From: Deltaproteobacteria bacterium
GTDB taxonomy: Bacteria; Myxococcota_A; Polyangia; HGW-17
Direction of reading: 5' to 3'
DNA: 9,028 nt
Assembly (NCBI GenBank): GCA_003249585.1
Contig: QKIM01000582.1
Span: 1 to 9,028 of the forward strand
Position numbers and translations under genes: made by a program. The notes beneath the pieces were generated by a model. It was given only the letters and a program-made list of their open reading frames with translations, did no database searches and had not been told where the DNA came from. Shown piece by piece: positions 1 through 9,028 of this stretch (positions are counted from its first letter, which is position 1; each line of letters starts with the position of its first letter).

Positions 1-1097
1 GTGACGGTGGTCTTGCGGCGCATGGTGCAATCCTGGGTCGAAGGACTGGTCACATCGCAGCCCGATCCCCACGAGACGTTTTCGCCGATTTTACCTATGA
101 TGTCATACACTGTTCCGCCGCAGTTCAACTCCACCGCGTCATTGCCGCTGAAATTCACCGATCCGTGAAGTTGATCGCACGGAACGCTCCAGGTGCTGTC
201 GATGCTTGAATTGCACAGAACATAGACATCTCCTGAGTAAAGAGAAACGGCGTTCAGTGTGATGCTTGAGGAGATGGTAGTGGAGGTGTTGGAGTAGATG
301 TTGACGTTGCATGTACTCATGTCGACAGCAGTTGAGGATGAGGCGATGTAGATCTCAACGGCTTTATTAAGGGATGAACCTTCCATATATTCGGAGAAGA
401 AAAGCACCGGGCCGGTGACGGTCACGCACTCGGCGTCGCCGCCGGCGGTGGAGCAGGCCTGGGAGGAGGAGGAACAGTCAAGGGTGTCGTCCCAGTCGAG
501 GCAGCCCGTGGCCTGAAGGGCGCAGGTCTGCACGACGTTGGAGGAACACTGGGTGTCGCCGGCGGTGGTGCAGACATCGGAGCAGTTGTAGTAGCACTCG
601 GCGTCGCCCGTGCCGTTGATCTGGCACTCCTGCCCGGTGGTCGTGCAGTCGGTCTGATCCACCCAGTCGAGGCAGCCGCCCACGAGGGCGCAGATCTCGA
701 TATGGCCATTGTTGCACTGGGTGTCCCCCGCCGCATCGCAGAGATCCGAGCAGGTCTCCACGCACTCGGCCTCGCCGCTCGTCCCGTTCACCTGACACAC
801 CTTGGTGAGGGCGCTGCAGTCCGTGTTGTCGGCCCACACGTAGCACCCGCCCACCAGCGAGCACACCTGGATCATCGTCCCGTCAACACACTGGGTCTCA
901 CCCTCGGTGCACTCGGGGGTGCAGTTGTTGGTGTTTGAGGAGTTGTTGGTGTTTGAGGTGTTGTTGACGTTTGAGGTATTGTTGACGTTTGAGGTATTGT
1001 TGATGTTGTTGGTGGTGTTGTTCTCTACGCCCTTGTTCCCGCCTGCGCAGGAGAAGAGAGTGAGCGCAAGGACCGCGAGGATGAGTTGAGTGCGCAT
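1..1097 (-). CDS. Secreted Cys-rich lipoprotein with lamin-tail-like (LTD) domain, 3' end beyond window
   Basis: The reading frame is open from an ATG at 1097 to the left edge (365 codons seen). Residues 1-17 form a short lipoprotein signal: charged start, hydrophobic core, then LFS before Cys17. Phe at -2 is slightly atypical for a lipobox. Residues 26-58 are an Asn/Thr/Ser linker built on the hexapeptide NNTSNV. Residues 59-227 hold three modules of 56-57 residues, each with eight cysteines. From about residue 231 to 360 the pattern FFSEYMEGSS, then AVEIY, a YVLCNSS stretch, GNDAVEL, DIIGKIG and a closing RRK matches the lamin-tail (LTD) beta-sandwich found in many extracellular bacterial proteins. 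A GGAAGG ribosome site lies 7 bases before the ATG. The protein is presumably lipid-anchored and exposed outside the cell, with the linker as a stalk; its ligand is unknown. It lies 165 bp downstream of groEL on the same strand. Confidence 0.88.
   Translation of the reverse strand, partial: MRTQLILAVLALTLFSCAGGNKGVENNTTNNINNTSNVNNTSNVNNTSNTNNSSNTNNCTPECTEGETQCVDGTMIQVCSLVGGCYVWADNTDCSALTKVCQVNGTSGEAECVETCSDLCDAAGDTQCNNGHIEICALVGGCLDWVDQTDCTTTGQECQINGTGDAECYYNCSDVCTTAGDTQCSSNVVQTCALQATGCLDWDDTLDCSSSSQACSTAGGDAECVTVTGPVLFFSEYMEGSSLNKAVEIYIASSSTAVDMSTCNVNIYSNTSTTISSSITLNAVSLYSGDVYVLCNSSIDSTWSVPCDQLHGSVNFSGNDAVELNCGGTVYDIIGKIGENVSWGSGCDVTSPSTQDCTMRRKTTV
417..923 (-). repeat. Three in-frame eight-cysteine modules (171, 168 and 168 bp)
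   Basis: In coding order the units are 753-923, 585-752 and 417-584. Each has eight cysteines with approximate spacing C-x3-C-x6/7-C-x7/8-C-x5/6-C-x8-C-x6-C-x8/10-C. Each also has a Trp between the fifth and sixth Cys and a recurring Glu-Cys before the last. The phrase gcactcggc recurs at 426, 594 and 762, exactly 168 bp apart. The DNA copies have diverged but stay in register. Eight cysteines per unit (24 in all) fit four disulfides per module, which is inferred and not shown. Confidence 0.85.
924..995 (-). repeat. Four tandem 18-bp repeats encoding the NNTSNV linker
   Basis: Four head-to-tail 18-bp units (plus-strand form close to gttgttggtgtttgaggt) lie at 924-941, 942-959, 960-977 and 978-995. 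A decayed fifth unit lies at 996-1013. Each encodes a hexapeptide such as NNTSNV, NNTSNT or NNSSNT. The 18-bp unit keeps the frame, so copy number can change by slippage and alter the length of the stalk behind the lipid anchor. Confidence 0.85.
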
Positions 1098-1104
1098 ATG
1101 CCGA

Positions 1105-1147
1105 CCTTCCCGATGGAGCAGCCCTCCATCCATAGCAATATATACCA
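1105..1147 (-). promoter_or_regulatory. Candidate extended -10 promoter and ribosome site for the lipoprotein gene
   Basis: On the minus strand TGG-TATATA (1139-1147) matches an extended -10 element. A start about 7 bases downstream would give a leader of roughly 35 bases, with GGAAGG (1105-1110) 7 bases from the ATG. No good -35 box is visible. The 1098-1262 spacer shows no convincing hairpin-plus-T-run terminator for groEL, so read-through from groEL is also possible. Confidence 0.3.
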
Positions 1148-1262
1148 CGGCTTTTTTGAGTGTGCCACAGGAAAGATGGTCGGATTTGCGGTTAAAGCCC
1201 CTAATTTATCAATTGGTTAATTATGGGTGAGGATTGGAGAGGAAAGAAATGGGAGAGGGGGG

Positions 1263-2986
<1,724 letters not shown>

Positions 2987-3047
2987 TTCGACGCTTCCAA
3001 CTTAAACACGATTTCCCGCAAGGCAACCCTTGAATGACATTTTTTCT

Positions 3048-3076
3048 TTGCCGGTTTTTTTTCGTCGTCAAATAGT
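3048..3076 (+). promoter_or_regulatory. Weak sigma-70-like promoter candidate for the calcium ATPase gene
   Basis: TTGCCG (3048-3053) and AATAGT (3071-3076) are separated by 17 bases, each matching the sigma-70 consensus at four of six positions. The spacer includes an eight-T run. A start near 3083 would leave a leader of about 90 bases before the ATG at 3172. Matches are modest and the organism's consensus is unknown. Confidence 0.25.
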
Positions 3077-3171
3077 GTACGCTTTGCTCCGGGTTGGATG
3101 ACGGCCGAGGTCCTGGAGCCCCGTGCGCCAGATTCCTCCTGTCCCTTTCAACTGACCCCAGGGAAGCCAAT

Positions 3172-5802
3172 ATGACACAGTCTCATACGCCCCATCATGG
3201 GCTGACGCAGGCCGAGATCCAGACCAGCAGGGAGAAGTACGGCTCCAATGCGCTGCCGCCCCCCCCCGTGCGTCGCTGGTACCAGATTCTCTTCGGAGTG
3301 GCCGCCGACAAGACCATCATCATCCTCTCCGTGGCCGCCGCCATCTCCATCATCATCTCCACCTACACGGGGGAGTCCATCTTTGAGGGGCTCGGTATCA
3401 TCATCGCCGTGACCATCGCCGTGGGCGTGGGGTTCTTGAGCGAGATGCGCTCCAACAGAGCCTTCCAGTCGCTCCTCGAAGAGAGTGAAAAGGGACGGGT
3501 CAAGGTGGTCCGGGAGGGCAAGTTCCACACCCTCGCCTCCGACGACCTCGTCGTGGGCGACGTGGTCCTCCTGGAGACGGGCGACAAGGTTCCCGCCGAC
3601 GGCAAGGTGCTCAGCACCGTGGATCTCACCTGTGATACCTCCATGATCACCGGGGAATCGGCCTCCATGGCCCCCGACCCCGACGAAGAGCTCTGCCGGG
3701 GCTACACCATCCTCACCGGCGAGGGTGCCATGGAGGTGACCAAGGTGGGGATGGCCACGGAGATGGGCAAGATCCGCGAGGCCCTGGCCAAGGAGCCCGA
3801 GCCGACACCCCTGCAGGAGCGGCTCTCCTCGCTGGCCGACAAGATCGGCATCGCCGGCACTATTGCCGCCGTGGCCATCTTTGCGGCCCTCATGACGAGA
3901 AACCTCATCACCGTGGGCGGGGCGATCACCACGGCCCTGATCTTCAAGTTCATGCTCAACGCCTTTATCGTGGCCGTCACCATCGTGGTGGTCGCCGTGC
4001 CCGAGGGCCTGCCCCTTGCGGTCACCCTCAACCTGGCGCTCAACATGCGCCGCATGGCCAGGGACAAGAACCTGGTGCGTACCCTCGCCGCCTCGGAGAC
4101 CCTGGGCAGCGCCACGGTCATCTGCTCCGACAAGACGGGCACCCTCACCCTCAACCGGATGCGGGTCGCCTCGCTGTGGACGCTGGAGAAGGGCCTCGAG
4201 GACGCGCAGTCCACCTGCATCAAGCTGGACGAGGCGGAGCTCTACAAGCTGCTGCTGGCGGCCAACTCAACGGCCCATCTTGAGAAAAACAACCAGGGCA
4301 GCACCGAATATGTCGGCAACCCCACCGAAGGATCGCTGCTCCTGTTGCTTGAGCAGTGCGGTCACGACTATCTGGAGATCCGTGAGTCGTGCGGGATCAT
4401 CACCCGATGTCCCTTCTCCTCGGCACGCAAGATGATGTCCACCCTGGTCCAGTGGCAGGACGGACACGATATCCTTTTGGTAAAGGGCGCCCCTGAGCGC
4501 GTGCTTGAGAAGGTCCGTAACGTCTCCTCCTCGGTGGAACGCGAGGGTGTCCCCTATCTGGAAGTGAAGGACCAGATCGCCGAGGTGCTGAAGGCCAGCG
4601 CCGGCAAGGGCGAACGGGTCCTGGCCCTGGCCTATACCGTCGTCCCCAGGGGCGCCCACGAGTGCACCGAGCAGGATCTCACCCTGTGGGGTTTCGCGGT
4701 GATCCGTGATCCCGTCCGCAAGGAGGTGGCCTACGCCGTAGAGCAGTGCCGCGCCGCGGGGATAAAGGTGAAGATGGTCACCGGGGACAACCCCCTCACG
4801 GCCCGAGCCATAGCCGACGAGCTGGGCATGGTGGGCCCCGACGACATCGTCCTCGAGGGCGACGCCTTCGAGGCCATGAGTGACGACGAGGTCCGCGAGA
4901 TCCTGCCACGGCTTGCGATTCTTGCGCGCTCGAGGCCCCACGACAAGTTCCGGCTCGTCACCCTCCTCAAGGAGGCGGGCGAGGTGGTGGCCGTCACCGG
5001 CGACGGGACCAACGACGCTCCCGCCCTCAAGAAGGCCGATGTGGGCGCCTCCATGGGCATCTCGGGGACCGAGGTGGCCAAGGAGGCCTCCGACGTGGTC
5101 CTCCTCGACGACAACTTCAAGTCCATCGTCAAGGGCGTCGTCTGGGGTCGCAGTCTCCAGGCCAACATCAAAAAATTCCTGCAGTTCCAGCTCACGGTCA
5201 ATGTTGCGGCCCTTACCGTCGCCTTCGTGGGAGCCCTCATCGGTGGCCGGTCGCCGTTGACCGCGGTGCAGCTCCTGTGGGTGAACCTCATCATGGACAC
5301 CCTGGCCGCCGTTGCCCTGGGGCTCGAGCCTCCGGCACCCGATCTCCTGGACAAGAAGCCCCGCAAGCGCAAGGCGCCCCTCATCTCCCGCCCCATGTGG
5401 TGGATGATCCTCGGCATGGCCGGCTTCACCTTCGTGGCCCTCATGGCCCTGTTCCAGTGGAACTTCCTGGGCACGGGGGGCCGCCACAGCCGTGAGCACC
5501 TCTCGGTTATTTTTACGACCTTCGTCTTCATCCAGGTCTTCAACGAGATCAACGCCCGCTCCATCGACCCGCACACCAGTCCCTTCCGTGGTCTCTTAAA
5601 GAGCTTCGGGTTCCTGGGCGTGGGCGCCCTCATCGTCGCGGTGCAGGTCCTCCTCACCCAGTTCGGCGGGCAGCTCTTCCAGACGGTGCCGCTGTCGGCC
5701 GTAACCTGGGCGAAGATCATCGCCTTCTCCTCCACGGCCCTGATCATGGGCGCCCTCATCCGCGTGGCCATGCGGGCCGCGGGAGTGGTGGAGGAGGGTT
5801 GA
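3172..5802 (+). CDS. Calcium-transporting P-type ATPase, P2B (PMCA-type)
   Basis: This 876-residue integral membrane pump uses ATP to export Ca2+ from the cytosol. The ATG at 3172 is chosen because AGGGA lies 7 bases upstream and the cation-ATPase N-terminal domain (HGLTQAEI) begins at once. An in-frame ATG at 3094 would add 26 residues without family features or a good ribosome site. In order: TGES actuator loop (160-163), PEGLP in M4 (277-281, Glu278 a likely Ca2+ ligand), DKTGT with phosphorylated Asp320, KGAPERVL in the nucleotide domain (from Lys438), TGDGTNDAP (609-617), and M6 with NLIMD (Asn705, Asp709) followed by TLAAVALGLEPP. That M6 and the FNEINAR loop are P2B-like rather than P2A/SERCA-like. 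About ten membrane segments fit. There is no C-terminal calmodulin-binding extension, as usual for bacterial members. Ion specificity is inferred from these motifs. Confidence 0.93.
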   Translation: MTQSHTPHHGLTQAEIQTSREKYGSNALPPPPVRRWYQILFGVAADKTIIILSVAAAISIIISTYTGESIFEGLGIIIAVTIAVGVGFLSEMRSNRAFQSLLEESEKGRVKVVREGKFHTLASDDLVVGDVVLLETGDKVPADGKVLSTVDLTCDTSMITGESASMAPDPDEELCRGYTILTGEGAMEVTKVGMATEMGKIREALAKEPEPTPLQERLSSLADKIGIAGTIAAVAIFAALMTRNLITVGGAITTALIFKFMLNAFIVAVTIVVVAVPEGLPLAVTLNLALNMRRMARDKNLVRTLAASETLGSATVICSDKTGTLTLNRMRVASLWTLEKGLEDAQSTCIKLDEAELYKLLLAANSTAHLEKNNQGSTEYVGNPTEGSLLLLLEQCGHDYLEIRESCGIITRCPFSSARKMMSTLVQWQDGHDILLVKGAPERVLEKVRNVSSSVEREGVPYLEVKDQIAEVLKASAGKGERVLALAYTVVPRGAHECTEQDLTLWGFAVIRDPVRKEVAYAVEQCRAAGIKVKMVTGDNPLTARAIADELGMVGPDDIVLEGDAFEAMSDDEVREILPRLAILARSRPHDKFRLVTLLKEAGEVVAVTGDGTNDAPALKKADVGASMGISGTEVAKEASDVVLLDDNFKSIVKGVVWGRSLQANIKKFLQFQLTVNVAALTVAFVGALIGGRSPLTAVQLLWVNLIMDTLAAVALGLEPPAPDLLDKKPRKRKAPLISRPMWWMILGMAGFTFVALMALFQWNFLGTGGRHSREHLSVIFTTFVFIQVFNEINARSIDPHTSPFRGLLKSFGFLGVGALIVAVQVLLTQFGGQLFQTVPLSAVTWAKIIAFSSTALIMGALIRVAMRAAGVVEEG

Positions 5803-5803
5803 C

Positions 5804-6307
5804 ATGGCTCTGGAGATTGAGCGCCGGTTTCTCTTGAACGGGCTCCCGGACCTGCCCTATATCCTCACCCTTCGCATCCGGCAGGGATATCTTGGAGAGG
5901 GGGAGAAAAGGGTGCGTCTGCGCGAACGGGCCTCCTCCTGCGGCGGTGCTTCCTGGTATCTGTGCAAGAAATCGGGTCAGGGGCTCGTTCGTGAGGAAAA
6001 GGAGCTCCCCATCGATTACGGGCACTTCGAGCTTTTGTGGCCGCTGTTCGAGGAGTGCTCCCTCACGAAGACCCGCCATGTGTTCAATGAGGGCGATGAT
6101 CTCAACTGGGAGATCGATCGGTTCGACGGGCTCGACCTCCCCTCAGGGGCGCCACTGGTGCTCATGGAGGTGGAGCTCCCCCATCCGAGGTACGAACTCT
6201 CCATCCCCTCGTCCCTCTCCCCCTTCGTGATCCGTGAGGTCACCGAGGATCCCCGCTGGACCAACTCCAGCCTCGCCCGCCACGGCCTCCCGCTCGACCG
6301 GCCGTGA
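5804..6307 (+). CDS. CYTH-domain (triphosphate tunnel metalloenzyme) protein
   Basis: This 167-residue soluble protein has the CYTH fold, an eight-stranded tunnel that binds triphosphates with Mg2+ or Mn2+. The N-terminal signature is E4-x-E6-x-R8 (EIERRF, Arg in place of the commonest Lys). It is followed by R36-x-R38-x-R40, Lys55-Lys56, Arg63 with Glu65 and Glu67, Lys89/Arg91, W102-EID and the E122-x-E124 pair. All main tunnel charges appear present, so it should be active. Relatives hydrolyse inorganic tripolyphosphate or thiamine triphosphate, and a few make cAMP; the substrate cannot be chosen from sequence. It begins one base after the ATPase stop, and its ribosome site (GGAGG, 5793-5797) lies within the end of that gene, so the two are almost certainly one operon and probably translationally coupled. 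Confidence 0.88.
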   Translation: MALEIERRFLLNGLPDLPYILTLRIRQGYLGEGEKRVRLRERASSCGGASWYLCKKSGQGLVREEKELPIDYGHFELLWPLFEECSLTKTRHVFNEGDDLNWEIDRFDGLDLPSGAPLVLMEVELPHPRYELSIPSSLSPFVIREVTEDPRWTNSSLARHGLPLDRP

Positions 6308-6326
6308 CGACACGCCGGACTGTTTT
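6298..6326 (+). terminator. Likely intrinsic terminator overlapping the CYTH stop codon
   Basis: CCGG (6298-6301), a bulged C, then CGTG (6303-6306) pair across an ACGA loop with CACG (6311-6314) and CCGG (6315-6318). This gives an eight-bp GC-rich stem followed by ACTGTTTTC. The T-run is short (four Ts after TG). The TGA stop at 6305-6307 lies in the stem and loop. It would end the ATPase-CYTH transcript and separate it from the kinase genes. Confidence 0.5.
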
Positions 6327-6391
6327 CAAATGGGTGGAATGTTTAAAGGGCTGCCCGGACATGGATTTGGTGGTAGACTCTGCGTGTAGTC

Positions 6392-6397
6392 AAGGAG
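6392..6397 (+). promoter_or_regulatory. Strong ribosome site of the pseudokinase gene
   Basis: AAGGAG ends four bases before the ATG at 6402 and settles that start. The 6308-6401 spacer is the only room for a promoter of the kinase pair. I see no convincing -35/-10 pair there; TAGACT near 6374 is the best -10 look-alike and has no good -35. Confidence 0.65.
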
Positions 6398-6401
6398 CAC
6401 C

Positions 6402-7780
6402 ATGGGCCGATCTTCCGATCCCAAAAACCCGCCGCGCACCGTCGCCCTCTACGACCAGCACCTGGGGCTGATCCTGGACGACCGGTACCGCATCCTCGCG
6501 CCTCTCGGGGAGGGGCCGCTGACAGTGGTGTACAGCGCCGAGCACGTGACCCTGGGGACCCGGTATGCCGTTGCTTTCCTGAGGGAGGAGTACGTCTCCG
6601 ACGAGGCTCTGGTCAAGGCCTTCCTCCAGCGGGCCAAGGGTCAGCCCCACGTCACCGGAGAGATCCGGGCCCTCACGGTGCAGGACGCAGGCGTCTCGTC
6701 CTCGGGAGAACCCTATATGGTCAAGGAGTATGGCGAGGGGGAGAATCTCGAGGAGTATCTGGCCCGGGTCGGCGCCATGACGCCCCGAAGCGCCCTCGCC
6801 GTCATCGTGGTCCTGGCCCGGTTCCTGCGGGACATTCCCAAGGGGCACGGCAACCTCAAACCCCGGAACATCAAGGTATCCGACGAGGGTAACCTCACGT
6901 CGCTCATGGACTTCGGACACATTGCCCTGCCTTCCGGTGCCCTGGGAAAGGACGCCTTTCTCCCGTGGCTTGAGAAGCATCCGGCACTGAACGATATCAC
7001 GTCTCTTTCCCTGCTCGCCTTCCTCCTCACCACAGGGCGTCTGCCCGGGCGTCGGGAGCTGGCCCTTCCAGCCCTTGAGTTCCAGGAGACCGAAGCCGAT
7101 GCCTACGATCGCCTGAGCCGCCTTTTCGTCATCGGACGTCAGGTGATCTCACCGAAGGAAGCGACCATGGACGCCGTCCTGGAGCTTCTTGAAGCACGCG
7201 TCCCTGCGACCGAGGTTCGGGGAGATGATGATCCTCCGGGACGCGCCACCCTGCGACCCGCCTGGATCATCGCCGGTGGGCTGGTCGTGACCGCCCTCAT
7301 CGTCACCCTTGGGTTCGAGGCGCTCCGGGGCGAGGGTGGTGGAACGTCCTCCTCCATGTCTGCTCCTTCGGTGCCCGCCGTTCCGGTACAGCAGCCCCCC
7401 TCGGCCCCGGCGGTCATGGCCGTTCAGACCCCGGTGGTTCCCGCAGTGCCCACCATGGCACCCGCCGCCATGGTGGCCGCTGCCCGGTCGCCCTTTGTGC
7501 TCCCCTTCTATCTGAGGGTGGAACCTGTCGGGAGCTCCGTGTCGGTCAGGGGGGCCGTACACCGTGAGGGAAACCGCTACGAGGTCACCTCCCGGGGTGA
7601 GACGCCGACGGTGACGGCGTCCCACGCGGGATACACGACGAAAACCGTTGTCATTTCCCCGAAAAAAGAACAGATTGTGGTAATCTCGCTGGAGCGCGCG
7701 ACGCCGCCCGCCCGGCCCATGAAGAAGCCCGATTCAGGGAACCCGGAATTGCTGGACCCCTTTAGCGGCAGGTCAAATCC

Positions 7781-7784
<4 letters not shown>
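6402..7784 (+). CDS. Membrane-anchored pseudokinase with PEGA-like outer domain
   Basis: This 460-residue protein has a Hanks-type kinase fold in the N-terminal 280 residues but lacks key catalytic residues. The glycine loop is reduced (LGEGPLTVVY, 35-44). The beta-3 AVK motif reads AVAF with Ala58 in place of Lys. The helix-C Glu is Arg77 by alignment with the neighbouring kinase. HRD reads HGN with Asn151 replacing the catalytic Asp. Lys153, Asn156 and DFG (170-172) remain, and helix F keeps Asp198 (NDITSLS). The activation segment is short and has no APE. A single membrane helix (about 287-305) follows, then a Pro/Ala/Val-rich linker (about 315-365) and a PEGA-like beta domain (about 370-434, VEPVGSSVSVRG to GYTTKTVVIS). 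Inferred topology is kinase-like part in the cytosol and PEGA part outside. It overlaps the next gene by four bases. Phosphotransfer is unlikely; a regulatory or ATP-sensing role is inferred. Confidence 0.85.

Positions 7785-9028
<1,244 letters not shown>

Noticed and set aside
1150..1170. Sigma-54-like TGGCAC on the minus strand upstream of the lipoprotein gene
   Set aside because: The GG-to-GC spacing is 13 rather than the required 10 bases, and there is no TTGC -12 element in place.
3019..3062. CAAGG/CCTTG hairpin followed by T-runs as a plus-strand terminator
   Set aside because: The stem is only five bp and the first T-run starts 8 bases later. No plus-strand gene lies upstream for it to terminate.
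3094..3171. Upstream in-frame ATG of the calcium ATPase as the true start
   Set aside because: The extra 26 residues lack family features and a good ribosome site. The ATG at 3172 has AGGGA at 7 bases and starts right before the conserved N-terminal domain.
4267..5574. 435-codon open frame on the minus strand opposite the ATPase gene
   Set aside because: It is a shadow frame of a secure P-type ATPase. The product is low-complexity, and long antisense frames are expected at this GC content.

Overview
The window is GC-rich DNA with AT-rich gene spacers. It looks like the chromosome of a Gram-negative, Myxococcota- or Bradymonadota-like bacterium (former deltaproteobacteria). This placement is an inference from gene style: a lipoprotein with an Asn/Thr linker and Cys-rich repeats, Hanks-type kinases with transmembrane and PEGA-like parts, and a groEL without groES. 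No marker gene fixes the taxon.

Layout. On the minus strand, bases 1-1097 carry the 5' part of a secreted lipoprotein gene. Its product has a lipobox, an Asn-rich hexapeptide linker, three eight-cysteine modules and a lamin-tail-like (LTD) domain, and it runs off the left edge. Bases 1263-2921 (minus) encode a complete GroEL chaperonin with no groES beside it. A 250-bp AT-rich divergent spacer follows. On the plus strand, 3172-5802 encodes a P2B (PMCA-type) calcium-transporting ATPase. One base later, 5804-6307 encodes a CYTH/triphosphate tunnel enzyme, and a likely intrinsic terminator overlaps its stop codon. A separate plus-strand unit follows: a membrane pseudokinase with a PEGA-like outer domain (6402-7784) overlapping by ATGA an apparently active Ser/Thr kinase (7781 to the right edge).

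How the genes may work together. The ATPase and CYTH genes form a tight operon, so calcium extrusion and triphosphate or polyphosphate hydrolysis may be expressed together. The pseudokinase and kinase are translationally coupled and share a membrane topology, which suggests a receptor-like pair in which the inactive partner regulates the active one. The lipoprotein probably sits on the outer surface. No mobile element, CRISPR array, tRNA or rRNA was recognised. The least routine item is the pseudokinase-kinase pair, followed by the modular lipoprotein and the calcium pump-CYTH operon.
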